Assembly: GCA_964599095.1 (NCBI GenBank)
Contig: CAZREB010000006.1
Coordinates: 124,001 to 188,000 of the forward strand
DNA length: 64,000 bases
Reading direction: 5' to 3'
Source: SZAS-79 sp964599095
Lineage (GTDB): Bacteria > Pseudomonadota > Gammaproteobacteria > Burkholderiales > SG8-39
Part shown: positions 51,424 to 60,188 of the stretch, one piece after another
Layout of the letters: every line of letters starts with the position of its first letter
How positions within the stretch are numbered: the stretch's first letter is position 1
Notes under the pieces: generated by a model
What the model was told of the DNA's origin: nothing
What the model saw: only the letters and a program-made list of their open reading frames with translations
Database searches by the model: none
Translations under genes and position numbers: made by a program

Positions 51424-54363
51424 TCAGGCAGCAGGTCCAGCGAGCGCCCGGGCCAGCACCTGGGCCACATGGACGGCCTGACGGCCGGTCCCATCGGCAA
51501 TCTGGTGCCGGCAGCTGGTGCCGTCGGCCACGATCAGCGTGTCGGCCGCGGCCTTGCGCACCGCCGGCAGCAGGCTTGCTTCGCCCATTTTCATCGATAC
51601 GTCGAAATGCTCGGCCTCGTAGCCGAAACTGCCGGCCATGCCGCAGCAACTCGACTCGACGGTACCGACTTCGAGGTCCGGCACCAGCCTGAGCGCCCTC
51701 TCCACCGCGCCCATCGCGCCGAACGCCTTCTGGTGGCAATGGCCGTGCAGCAGCGCCTTCTTGGCGACCGGCTTGAGCGCCAGCTTGAGGCGCCCCGCGT
51801 CGGCTTCCTGCGCAAGGAACTCCTCGAACAGCATGGCCTGCCGGGCCAGCGCGCGGGCCGGTTCGCCCGGCAGCATGGCCTCGAATTCGTCGCGCATCGT
51901 GAACAGGCACGAAGGTTCCAGGCCAAGGATCGGGATGCCCTTTGTGACGTAGGGCTTGAGCGCTTCCAGCGTGCGGCGCGCCTCCCGCCGTGCTTCCTCG
52001 ACGAGGCCGGCCGCAAGGAGCGTGCGGCCGCAGCAGAGCGGCCGGTCGTGCGCCCCGGCCGGCTGGGCGATGTGCACCCGATAGCCGGCGGCGTCGAGGA
52101 CAGTGATGGCGGCGCGCGCGTTTTCGGGTTCGAAATAGCGGCTGAAGCTGTCCACGAGCAGGACGACCTCGCGCTCGCCGCGCACGACGCGCTGCCGGTC
52201 GGTAAAGGGCTGGCGATGCCATTGGGGCAGGCTGCGCCGCGACGATAGCCCCGTGAGCGCTTCTCGGCCGGGCAAGGCCGAAATCAGGTTCACCAGGGGT
52301 GCCAGCCTTGCGGCCCACGGCGCGTAGCGCGGCAGGAATGCCACCAGCCGGTCGCGCAGCGTGAGGCCGTGCCGCTGCTTGTACTGGTGAAGGAACTCGA
52401 TCTTCATCTTCGCCATGTCGACACCGGTCGGGCACTCGCGCTTGCAACCCTTGCACGACACGCACAGGTCCATGGCGTCCTTGACGAGGTCGGACGAAAG
52501 CGCGTCCTCGCCATGCATGCCTTCCAGTTGCCCGGTCAGCGCCAAACGCAGTGTGTTGGCCCGGCCGCGCGTGAGGTGCTGCTCGTCACCGGTGGCCCGG
52601 TAGGAGGGGCACATCGTGCCGGCGTCGAACTTGCGGCAATGGCCGTTGTTGTTGCACATCTCGACCGCCTTGTCGAGACCGCCCCATTCGCTCCAATCGA
52701 GCGCGGTCACCGGCACCGCCGCCTGGTAGCCCGGCTTGAACCGGAACAGACTGCGATCGTCCATCTTGGCCGGTGCAACGATCTTGCCCGGATTCATCAG
52801 GCCGGCCGGGTCGAGCCAGCCCTTGATCTCGGCCAGGCTCGCCGTCAGGCGCGGCCCGAAGAAGGGCGCGATCCATTCCGAGCGCACGAGGCCGTCGCCA
52901 TGTTCGCCGGAATATGCCCCTTTGTATTCCTTGACCATCGCGCAGGCTTCCTCGGCAATCGCGCGCATCTGCGTCGCGCCGCCGCGGCGCATGTCGAGGA
53001 TCGGCCGCACATGGAGCGTGCCTACCGAGGCGTGCGCGTACCAGGTGCCGCGCGTTCCGTGCTTGTGGAACACCTGCGTGAGGCGATCGGTGTACTCGGC
53101 CAGGTGCTCCAGGGGCACAGCGCAGTCCTCGATGAAGGACACCGGCTTGCCGTCGCCCTTCATCGACATCATGATATTCAGGCCGGCCTTGCGCACTTCC
53201 CAGAAATCCTTCTGCAGCTTCGGGTCGATCACCTCGACGACGCTGCCCGGGAGGCCGAGCTCACCCATCAGGTCGACGAGTTGCTTCACCTTGGCGACCT
53301 GCGCGCCGTGGTCGTCGCCCGAGAACTCGACCAGCAGCACCGCGTCGGGTTCGCCCTTGATGACCGCGTCGACCGTCTTCCTGAAGGCGCCGATGTCACG
53401 CGCGAGGTCGATCATCGTTCGGTCCACCAATTCCACCGCGCTCGGGCCGAGCTTGACGATGTGCTGCGCCGAATCCATCGCGGCGTAGAACTTCGGGAAA
53501 TGCACTACGCCGAGGGTCTTGTGTGACGGCAGCGGCGTGAGCTTGAGCAGCAGCTGTTCGAAATAGGCCAGCGTGCCTTCGGAACCGACCAGCAGGTGCG
53601 CGGCGTTCGCGTGCGGCGGGCCGAGGTGGTCGAGGTTGTAGCCGGCGACCTTGCGCAACAGTTTCGGGAAGCGCGCCTCGATCTCGTCCTTGTCCCGCGC
53701 ATACAGTCCGGCAAGCTTGTCGAGCAGGATGGCATAGCCGGGGGCGCCCCTGCGGTCGCTCATGCTGCCGAACCTGTAGCGCTCGCCGCCGGAGAGCAAC
53801 GCATCGATTGCGAGCACGTTGTGAACCATGTTGCCGTAGGCGATCGAGCGCGAGCCGCAGGAATTGTTCCCGGCCATGCCTCCGAGCGTCGCCTGCGCAC
53901 TGGTCGACACGTCGACCGGGTACCAGAGACTGTGCGCCTTGAGTTGCGCATTGAGCGTATCGAGCACCACGCCCGGCTGCACGAGCGCGGTTCGCGCTTC
54001 GGTATCGACCTCGACGATCTTGTTGAGATACTTGGAGTTGTCGATCACCAGCGCTGCGCCGACGGTCTGGCCGCACTGGGAGGAGCCTGCGCCGCGCGGC
54101 AGCACCGGGACGCCGGCTTCGACGGCAATCAGCAAGGCCGTGCGCGCCGCCTCCGGCGTGCGGGGGACGACCACGCCGACCGGCTCGATCTGGTAGATGG
54201 AGGCATCGGTGGAGTAGCGGCCGCGCGAGGCCGCATCGAACAGCACCTCGCCGTCGACCTCGCGGCGCAAGCGTGCGGCGAGCGCCGAATCGCCCGGCCG
54301 GGTCTTCACCAGGCGGATCGGCGCGGTGTCACCGTTTGCGAGGACGCCTTCCGGCGCATTCAT
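51424..54363 (-). CDS. Giant FAD-linked D-2-hydroxyacid dehydrogenase with Fe-S domains (YdiJ-like)
   Basis: 979 residues. An N-terminal VAO-type FAD domain (about 40-270) holds RGAGSSQCGQTVGAALV and NNSCGSRSIAYG; the FAD-oxidase C-terminal domain runs to about 540 (YSGEHGDGLVRSEW, LDPAGLMNPGKI). Two ferredoxin-like cysteine clusters follow (CNNNGHCRK...MCPSYRAT and CVSCKGCKRECP), then a GlpC/CCG domain with two Cys-Cys-Gly motifs (PLCCGRTLL, SSCCGMAGSF). E. coli YdiJ, with this layout, oxidises D-2-hydroxyglutarate; D-lactate or glycolate are other possibilities. It is downstream of gntR in the same direction (39 bp). Confidence 0.9.
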   Translation of the reverse strand: MNAPEGVLANGDTAPIRLVKTRPGDSALAARLRREVDGEVLFDAASRGRYSTDASIYQIEPVGVVVPRTPEAARTALLIAVEAGVPVLPRGAGSSQCGQTVGAALVIDNSKYLNKIVEVDTEARTALVQPGVVLDTLNAQLKAHSLWYPVDVSTSAQATLGGMAGNNSCGSRSIAYGNMVHNVLAIDALLSGGERYRFGSMSDRRGAPGYAILLDKLAGLYARDKDEIEARFPKLLRKVAGYNLDHLGPPHANAAHLLVGSEGTLAYFEQLLLKLTPLPSHKTLGVVHFPKFYAAMDSAQHIVKLGPSAVELVDRTMIDLARDIGAFRKTVDAVIKGEPDAVLLVEFSGDDHGAQVAKVKQLVDLMGELGLPGSVVEVIDPKLQKDFWEVRKAGLNIMMSMKGDGKPVSFIEDCAVPLEHLAEYTDRLTQVFHKHGTRGTWYAHASVGTLHVRPILDMRRGGATQMRAIAEEACAMVKEYKGAYSGEHGDGLVRSEWIAPFFGPRLTASLAEIKGWLDPAGLMNPGKIVAPAKMDDRSLFRFKPGYQAAVPVTALDWSEWGGLDKAVEMCNNNGHCRKFDAGTMCPSYRATGDEQHLTRGRANTLRLALTGQLEGMHGEDALSSDLVKDAMDLCVSCKGCKRECPTGVDMAKMKIEFLHQYKQRHGLTLRDRLVAFLPRYAPWAARLAPLVNLISALPGREALTGLSSRRSLPQWHRQPFTDRQRVVRGEREVVLLVDSFSRYFEPENARAAITVLDAAGYRVHIAQPAGAHDRPLCCGRTLLAAGLVEEARREARRTLEALKPYVTKGIPILGLEPSCLFTMRDEFEAMLPGEPARALARQAMLFEEFLAQEADAGRLKLALKPVAKKALLHGHCHQKAFGAMGAVERALRLVPDLEVGTVESSCCGMAGSFGYEAEHFDVSMKMGEASLLPAVRKAAADTLIVADGTSCRHQIADGTGRQAVHVAQVLARALAGPAA

Positions 54364-54402
54364 GGGTACCTCGTCCCGCTCTTCATTCCAGAATCCATTC
54401 GT

Positions 54403-55119
54403 TCATGCCGACGCGACTTCGCTGCCGGCCAACGCGGCCATCACGCTCGTCAGCTTATGGGCGAGGTGCTCGGCGAGCAGGCGCTTCAGGCGTGCCGCAT
54501 CCCGGGCGGTGAGGGCGGCAAGGATCTCCTCGTGCTCGCGCACGGCGGCGTCCCAGCGGTCCTGCGACAGGTTCGCCATGTAGCGCGCCCGGCGGACGTT
54601 GGCATTCAGCTGCCGGTAGGTATTGGTCAGCACCGGGTTGCCGGAGGATTCGATGATCTTCATGTGGATGAGCTGGTTGTACCTGAAATACGCCGCGAGT
54701 TCACGGCGGGCGTGATGCGCCAGCATTTCGAAGTGCAGCGCGCGGATCTCGGCCAGGTCGGCCTCGGTCGCGTTTGCGCAGGCAAGCTCGCCGGCCAAGC
54801 TTTCGAGCGCGCCCATCACGGCCAGCGTGTCGGCGATCGTCGCGGCCTTCAGCGGGGTGACGATCGCCCCGCGGTTAGGCAGCAGTTCGACCAGGCCCTC
54901 GGTCGCGAGCATCTTGATCGCCTCGCGCAACGGCGTGCGCGAAATGCCCAGTTCGGCGCACAGCACGCGCTCGTTGAGCCGGGCGCCGGGCGCCAGTTCG
55001 CCCTGCACGATCCGGTCGCGCAACTGGTCGATGACTTCCTCGTGCAGCGGGCGGCGCTCGATCCGACGCTCCGCGGTGGACGCCGTGCCGGCAAGCCCAA
55101 GATTTTCGATCGTGCCCAT
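54403..55119 (-). CDS. GntR-family regulator (FadR subfamily, FCD domain)
   Basis: 238 residues from ATG 55119. N-terminal winged helix at about 25-90: LHEEVIDQLRDRIVQGELAPGARLNERVLCAELGISRTPLREAIKML. The C-terminal FCD helical domain (about 100-225) carries His/Asp metal-ligand candidates (HMKIIESSGN, REHEEILAAL). FCD regulators usually sense carboxylates. Co-directional with the 2-hydroxyacid dehydrogenase and divergent from the aminotransferase operon, with a strong palindromic operator candidate between. An upstream TTG at 55191 would place the promoter inside the gene and is rejected. Confidence 0.93.
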   Translation of the reverse strand: MGTIENLGLAGTASTAERRIERRPLHEEVIDQLRDRIVQGELAPGARLNERVLCAELGISRTPLREAIKMLATEGLVELLPNRGAIVTPLKAATIADTLAVMGALESLAGELACANATEADLAEIRALHFEMLAHHARRELAAYFRYNQLIHMKIIESSGNPVLTNTYRQLNANVRRARYMANLSQDRWDAAVREHEEILAALTARDAARLKRLLAEHLAHKLTSVMAALAGSEVASA

Positions 55120-55158
55120 GGTTGTGATGACCCCCGGGTTGGTTTTGGCCGGCACTGG

Positions 55159-55211
55159 TTGCACAGCACCGAATTTGCATTCATAATACAAAAAATACCC
55201 CCGAAGTGCAA
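55159..55211. promoter_or_regulatory. Face-to-face promoters of gntR and the aminotransferase operon
   Basis: Plus strand: TTGCAC (55159-55164), 17 nt, CATAAT (55182-55187). Minus strand: TTGCAC (55211-55206), 17 nt, TATTAT (55188-55183). The two -10 boxes overlap by five bases and the -35 boxes are identical, giving a symmetric divergent promoter centred on the palindrome at 55175-55191. The two promoters should be mutually exclusive. Confidence 0.65.
55175..55191. promoter_or_regulatory. Putative GntR operator
   Basis: TTGCATTCATAATACAA has half-sites TTGnATT and AATnCAA in inverted orientation around a 3-bp centre, covering both -10 boxes. A further AATGCAA half-site lies at 55249-55255 near the aminotransferase ribosome site; with TTTGCATTC at 55174 it forms a widely spaced 9-bp inverted repeat that could support looping. 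Confidence 0.55.
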
Positions 55212-55269
55212 TGCTGTGCCCTTATGCTGCACCTTGCGACTCGTTTTGAATGCAAACCAGGAGAGCCTC

Positions 55270-56484
55270 ATGACCCACCGTGCCGGCCGCCATTTCCTGC
55301 AGATCCCGGGTCCGACCAACGTTCCCGACCGGGTCCTGCGCGCCATCGACTTCCCGACCATGGACCATCGCGGCCCCGACTTTGCTGCACTGGGCAAAGC
55401 GTGCCTCTCGGGCATGAAGAAGGTGTTCAAGACCGACGCCCATGTGGTCATTTATCCGGCGTCCGGCACCGGCGCCTGGGAAGCGGCGCTGGTCAATACG
55501 CTTTCGCCGGGCGATCGCGTGCTGATGAGCGAGACCGGCCAATTCGCCACACTGTGGCAAAAGCTCGCCACACGCCTGGGCCTGGTCACTGAATTCCTGC
55601 CGGGCGACTGGCGCCATGGGGCGGATCCAGCCGCGATCGGCAAGCGACTGGCCGAAGACACCGGCCACACGATCAAGGCGGTCTGCGTGGTCCATAACGA
55701 GACTTCGACCGGCGTGACATCGCGCATCGGCGAGGTGCGCAAGGCGATCGACGCCGCAAAGCACCCGGCGCTCTTCATGGTGGACACGATCTCCTCCCTT
55801 GCGTCGATCGACTACCGGCACGACGAGTGGGGCGTGGACGTGACGGTGGCCGGGTCGCAGAAGGGCCTGATGCTGCCGCCAGGATTGTCGTTCAACGCGA
55901 TCAGCGACAAGGCGCTTGCCGCATCCAAGGACGCGAAACTGCCGCGCTCGTACTGGGCCTGGGACGAAATGCTCGCCAATGGCAGGAACGGCTACTTCCC
56001 GTACACCCCGGCGACCAACCTGCTTTATGGATTGCGCGAGGCCCTCGACATGCTCTTCGAGGAGGGCCTCGAGAACGTGTTCGCGCGCCACCAGCGCCAC
56101 GCAGAGGCGACGCGCCGGGCGGTCAGGGCCTGGGGCCTCGAAGTGCTGGCCCTGAACCCGGCGGAATACTCGGGCGCGCTGACCACGGTGATGATGCCGG
56201 CCGGCGTGAATGCGGACGAGGTCCGCCGCGTGATCCTCGAGAATTTCGACATGTCGCTCGGCACCGGGCTGGGCAAGCTCGCCGGCAAGGTGTTCCGGAT
56301 CGGGCACCTCGGCGACTTCAACGACCTCGCGTTGATGGGAACACTCTCGGGCGTTGAAATGGGTCTGGAGCTCGCGGGCGTGCCGATCAGGAAGGGCGGC
56401 GCGCAGGCCGCGATGGACTATCTGGTCGAGTCTCACGGCGGTGCGTCGCGCAGCACCAAGATCGCGCAAAAGGTGGCCGCATGA
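55270..56484 (+). CDS. Serine--glyoxylate-type aminotransferase (class V, AgxT/SgaA-like)
   Basis: 404 residues, PLP class V aminotransferase. Family opening HFLQIPGPTNVPDRVLRAIDFPTMDHRGPDF, glycine-rich YPASGTGAWEAAL, and PLP lysine Lys198 in VAGSQKGLMLPPG. The C-terminal FRIGHLGDFND is typical. Likely uses glyoxylate as amino acceptor, with serine, alanine or aspartate as donor. First gene of a plus-strand operon, its stop overlapping the Bug gene (ATGA). GGAGAG lies just before ATG 55270. Controlled, by inference, from the GntR site upstream. Confidence 0.9.
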   Translation: MTHRAGRHFLQIPGPTNVPDRVLRAIDFPTMDHRGPDFAALGKACLSGMKKVFKTDAHVVIYPASGTGAWEAALVNTLSPGDRVLMSETGQFATLWQKLATRLGLVTEFLPGDWRHGADPAAIGKRLAEDTGHTIKAVCVVHNETSTGVTSRIGEVRKAIDAAKHPALFMVDTISSLASIDYRHDEWGVDVTVAGSQKGLMLPPGLSFNAISDKALAASKDAKLPRSYWAWDEMLANGRNGYFPYTPATNLLYGLREALDMLFEEGLENVFARHQRHAEATRRAVRAWGLEVLALNPAEYSGALTTVMMPAGVNADEVRRVILENFDMSLGTGLGKLAGKVFRIGHLGDFNDLALMGTLSGVEMGLELAGVPIRKGGAQAAMDYLVESHGGASRSTKIAQKVAA

Positions 56485-57455
56485 GGATTGCGCTGCGCAC
56501 TCTCGTCGGGGCAGCCCTCGTCGCAGCCGCTGCGTTCTCCGCCGCCGCTTTCGCGCAGGCTTATCCCTCCAAGCCGATCCGGCTGATCGTCCCTTATGCG
56601 CCCGGCGCGGGGACCGATGCAATCTCGCGCATCCTCGCGCAGAAGCTGGGCGAATCGCTGGGCCAGCAGATGGTGGTAGACAACCGGCCCGGAGCGGGCG
56701 GCACGATCGGCACAGAGATCGTCGCGCACTCGCAGCCCGACGGCTACACGCTGCTGTTCGCGCCGACCAGCCACGCGATCAACCAGAACCTCTACCCGAA
56801 GTTGCCGTTCGATACCGAGAAGGACTTCGTCCCGATTTCGGTCTGCGCCTCGCTGCCGGTGGTCCTCGCCGTGGAATCGTCGGTCCCGGCGAAGTCCGCA
56901 GCCGAGCTGGTAGCGCTCGCGAAATCGAAGCCCGGCCGGATTACGATGGCCTCATCGGGCAACGGCAGCGTGTTTCACCTGACCGGCGAGATGTTCAAAG
57001 GCGCCGCCGGGATCAACATCGTGCATGTGCCGTTCAAGGGCGGCGCGCCGGCAGTCGCTGCGCTGGTCGGCGGCCAGGTCAACATGACCTTCGAGACCTC
57101 GGTGACCTTGGTTCCGCACGTCAAGTCCGGCAAGCTGCGCGCGCTCGCAGTGGCCAGCACGAAACGGATCGCGATCCTGCCAGACGTACCCACGCTCGCC
57201 GAAGCGGGCTTTCCGGGCATCCTCGCGGAGAACTGGTACGGCCTCTACGCTCCCGCCGGCACGCCAAGGGAAGTGATTGCACGTCTGTACACGGAACTCG
57301 ACCGAGCGATCCACAGCCCGGACGTTCGCGAGAAGCTGGCGCAGCAAGGGGCCGAGATTCGCGAAAACACGCCCGAGCAAACCGCCGTCTTCCTGAAGGC
57401 CGAGATGGCCAAGTGGGCGAAGGTCATCAAGGATTCCGGCGCGAAGATCGACTGA
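56481..57455 (+). CDS. Bug-family (TctC-like) solute-binding receptor
   Basis: 324 residues: signal peptide ending AFAQA (26), YPSKPIRLIVPYAPGAGTDAISR, QQMVVDNRPGAGGTIG, NWYGLYAPAGTP and AKWAKVIKDSGAKID. Translationally coupled to the aminotransferase, so its ligand is probably the substrate (or a precursor) of this pathway. No TctA/TctB membrane genes are nearby; the receptor may work with transporters elsewhere or in signalling. Confidence 0.93.
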   Translation: MRIALRTLVGAALVAAAAFSAAAFAQAYPSKPIRLIVPYAPGAGTDAISRILAQKLGESLGQQMVVDNRPGAGGTIGTEIVAHSQPDGYTLLFAPTSHAINQNLYPKLPFDTEKDFVPISVCASLPVVLAVESSVPAKSAAELVALAKSKPGRITMASSGNGSVFHLTGEMFKGAAGINIVHVPFKGGAPAVAALVGGQVNMTFETSVTLVPHVKSGKLRALAVASTKRIAILPDVPTLAEAGFPGILAENWYGLYAPAGTPREVIARLYTELDRAIHSPDVREKLAQQGAEIRENTPEQTAVFLKAEMAKWAKVIKDSGAKID

Positions 57456-57468
57456 ACAGGGAAAACGC

Positions 57469-58254
57469 ATGAACACCCAGGAAAAAATCCGCGACAAGAG
57501 CTACTACCACCGCCAGACCGACGAGCGGATGGGCGAGCACCTGATGACGCCGTCTTGGTCGCTGCGCGAAAAGGTGGCGCTGGCCTGCCGCATCCTCACC
57601 GACGAAGGGCACGAATCCGCGCTTGCCGGGCAGATCACGGCGCGCGCCGACGAGCCCGGCACCTACTGGATGCTGAGCTTCGGCCTGGGGTTCGACGAAG
57701 CGCAGAAGAGCAATATCGTGCGCGTCGACGACGACCTCAACATCGTCGAGGGCGAGGGCATGCCCAACCCTTCGAACCGCTTCCACCTGTGGATCTACCG
57801 CCACCGCCCGGAAGTGAATGCGATCGTGCATACGCACCCGCCGCACGTATCGGCATTGTCGATGCTGCGCGTTCCGCTGAACGCGCCGCACATGGACACC
57901 TCGATGTTCTACGAGGACTGTGCCTGGATGCCCGATTACCCGGGCGTGCCGATCGGCGACGAGGAAGGCCGCCTGATCCACGAGGCGCTGGGCACCAAGC
58001 GCGCGATCCTGCTCGGCCACCACGGCCAGCTCGCCGCCTGCGCCACGATGGAGGAGGCGACGATGCTGAGCATCTTCATCGAGCGCGCCGCGAAGATCCA
58101 GCTAATGGCGAGCGCGGCAGGCACGATCCACGACGTCAGGCCCGAATGCATCCGCGAAGCCCACGACTACCGGCTGAAGAAGAAATACGTGGACGCGGTG
58201 TTCTGCTACTACGCGCGCCGCGTGCTGAAAAAATCCGGCGAAGTGCTGGAATAG
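57469..58254 (+). CDS. Class II aldolase/adducin-family protein
   Basis: 261 residues. The AraD/FucA fold is recognisable: LREKVALACRILTDEGHESALAGQITAR, the metal site AIVHTHPPHVSALS and a later histidine segment LLGHHGQLA, giving the usual three His ligands. Unlike sugar-phosphate aldolases, the phosphate loop (SxGN) is replaced by LAGQITAR. Related proteins include decarboxylases and 4-hydroxy-2-oxo acid aldolases. It lies 13 bp after the Bug gene, in the same operon. Substrate unknown, likely a C4-C6 hydroxy-oxo acid. Confidence 0.85.
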   Translation: MNTQEKIRDKSYYHRQTDERMGEHLMTPSWSLREKVALACRILTDEGHESALAGQITARADEPGTYWMLSFGLGFDEAQKSNIVRVDDDLNIVEGEGMPNPSNRFHLWIYRHRPEVNAIVHTHPPHVSALSMLRVPLNAPHMDTSMFYEDCAWMPDYPGVPIGDEEGRLIHEALGTKRAILLGHHGQLAACATMEEATMLSIFIERAAKIQLMASAAGTIHDVRPECIREAHDYRLKKKYVDAVFCYYARRVLKKSGEVLE

Positions 58255-58273
58255 ACCCCCGCGGGCAGACGAA

Positions 58274-59065
58274 GTGAGCGACGCGATCCTCGAAACAATC
58301 CTAGTGCAGCGTGACGGCGGCATCGTCACCGTCGTACTGAACCGGCCGGAAAAGCTCAATGCGCTGACCAAGCCGATGTGGCAGCAGCTTGGCGAGGTCT
58401 TCCGCGGCCTGTCGGCCGATGATTCGATCCGCTGCATCGTGATCCGTGGCGCCGGGACCAAGTCCTTTGCGCCCGGCAACGACATTTCCGAATTCGAAAA
58501 TGAGCGCAGCAACGTCGAGCAGGCGCGCGCTTACGGCCGGATCATGCATTCGACGATCGACGCGATCGCCGGTTGCCGCCACCCGGTGGTCGCGATGATC
58601 CACGGCATCTGCGTCGGCGGCGGATTGGAGATCGCGGGCCTTGCCGACATTCGCATTTGCGGCGAGTCCTCGCGCTTCGGGGTGCCTATCAAGAACCTCG
58701 GCCTGGTGATGGCCTATGGGGAAATAGGCGCGCTCATCGCGCTGGCCGGCAGGGCAACGGCGATGGAGATCCTGCTCGAGGGCAGGATATTCGGCGCCGC
58801 CGAGGCGAAGGAAAAGGGGCTCGTCACGCGCGTGGTGCCGGACGACCAGGTTGAATCCGAAACGCTGGCCACTGCGACCCGGATTGCCGAGGGCGCGCCG
58901 CTGGTGGCCCGATGGCACAAGAAATTCGCTCGGCGGCTGGCCGACCCGCGCCCTTTGTCGGACGAGGAATACGACGAGGGATTCGCGTGTTTCGGCACCA
59001 CCGACTTCAGCGTCGGCTACCGCGCCTTCCTCGCCAGGAAGAAACCGGAATTTACCGGGAGCTGA
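58274..59065 (+). CDS. Enoyl-CoA hydratase/isomerase (crotonase) family protein
   Basis: 263 residues from GTG 58274. Crotonase fold: GIVTVVLNRPEKLNALTKPMW, the first oxyanion-hole region KSFAPGNDISEF, and the second oxyanion glycine in IHGICVGGGLEIAGLADIR. The usual catalytic Glu pair is not both obvious (GVPIKNLGLVMAYGE), so it may be a hydratase, isomerase or hydrolase. 19 bp after the aldolase gene. Confidence 0.88.
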   Translation: MSDAILETILVQRDGGIVTVVLNRPEKLNALTKPMWQQLGEVFRGLSADDSIRCIVIRGAGTKSFAPGNDISEFENERSNVEQARAYGRIMHSTIDAIAGCRHPVVAMIHGICVGGGLEIAGLADIRICGESSRFGVPIKNLGLVMAYGEIGALIALAGRATAMEILLEGRIFGAAEAKEKGLVTRVVPDDQVESETLATATRIAEGAPLVARWHKKFARRLADPRPLSDEEYDEGFACFGTTDFSVGYRAFLARKKPEFTGS

Positions 59066-59140
59066 AGCGCTTGGCGCTCTGCTAATATTGCCGCCCCCAG
59101 CAGCCGAACGAGCTGCGACCCCTTTCAGGAGACGCTTTAG

Positions 59141-60124
59141 ATGGAGAACCCGATTTACGTCGCCGCACGCATCGCCGCAGCGCTTTCCCTGGCGACCGCC
59201 GCCACCCTTGCCTGTGCCCAGCAAGCGTGGCCCACCAAGACGGTCACTTTCGTGAACCCGTTCCCCGCCGGGGGGGGCACGGATACGTTTGCGCGGCCGA
59301 TCGCAGCCAGGCTCTCGCAGCAGCTCGGCCACCAGTTCATCATCGAGAACCAGGGCGGCGCGGGCGGCACGGTCGGGGCCGCCAACGTCGCAAAGCGCGC
59401 GCCGGACGGCTACAACCTGTTCTTCGGCGCGGTGCACCACACGATCGCCGAGAGCCTGTATACCCGGCTTCCTTATCACCTCGAGAAGGATTTCGAACCG
59501 GTGACCGTGGCGGCGTTCGTGCCAAACGTGGTCTCCGTCCATCCGAAGCACAATTTCAAGACCCTCAAGGAGCTGATCGCCTATGCCAAGGCCCATCCGG
59601 GCAAGCTCAACTATGGCTCGGCCGGCAGCGGCACGACGCACCATATGGCGGCGGAACTGTTCAAGACGATGACTGGTACGTTCATGACGCACATCCCGTA
59701 TCGCGGCGCCGGTCCGCTGATGCTCGACCTGCTCGCAGGCCAGGTGGACCTTGCGTTCGACGGGCTCGGGACATCGTCCGCCCAGATCAAGACCGGCAAG
59801 CTGGTCGGACTCGCAGTCACCAGCGCGCAGAGGAACCCGGCGCTGCCTGATATCCCGACGGTCATCGAGTCCGGCGTGCCGGGCTATGAGGTCCGCACGT
59901 GGTACGGCATCTGGGTATTGAAAGGCACACCGCCTGAAATCAAGACCAGGCTCTACCAGGAGACCGTCAAGGCGATGGATCATCCCGACCTGAAGAAAAT
60001 CTGGGCCGAGCAGGGCGCGACCGTGGGCGGCATGCCCCCGGCCGAGATGGAGAAGCTGGTGCGCGCCGAAATCGTCAAATGGGCGAAGGTGGTCAAGGAC
60101 GCCGGCGCGAAGGTGGATAACTGA
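59141..60124 (+). CDS. Bug-family (TctC-like) solute-binding receptor, third copy
   Basis: 327 residues: signal peptide ending about ACAQ (26), WPTKTVTFVNPFPAGGGTDTFAR, HQFIIENQGGAGGTVGAAN, then YGSAGSGTTHHMAAELFK and TWYGIWVLKGTP. The binding-pocket loop differs from the other two Bugs (NPFPAGGG against VPYAPGAG or VPFAPGG), so the ligand probably differs. Ends 27 bp before a terminator. Confidence 0.92.
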   Translation: MENPIYVAARIAAALSLATAATLACAQQAWPTKTVTFVNPFPAGGGTDTFARPIAARLSQQLGHQFIIENQGGAGGTVGAANVAKRAPDGYNLFFGAVHHTIAESLYTRLPYHLEKDFEPVTVAAFVPNVVSVHPKHNFKTLKELIAYAKAHPGKLNYGSAGSGTTHHMAAELFKTMTGTFMTHIPYRGAGPLMLDLLAGQVDLAFDGLGTSSAQIKTGKLVGLAVTSAQRNPALPDIPTVIESGVPGYEVRTWYGIWVLKGTPPEIKTRLYQETVKAMDHPDLKKIWAEQGATVGGMPPAEMEKLVRAEIVKWAKVVKDAGAKVDN

Positions 60125-60150
60125 TCGCCCCGCTTTCCCGCTTGAACATG

Positions 60151-60178
60151 GGGCTGCGGCTTGCCGTGGCCCTTTTTG
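60151..60178 (+). terminator. Terminator after the aminotransferase operon
   Basis: Stem GGGCTGCGGC / GCCGTGGCCC (ten pairs, two G-U wobbles, very tight TT loop) followed by TTTTTGTT on the plus strand. It separates the catabolic operon from azlCD, whose start is 11 bp later. Confidence 0.75.
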
Positions 60179-60188
60179 TTGCAGCCGC

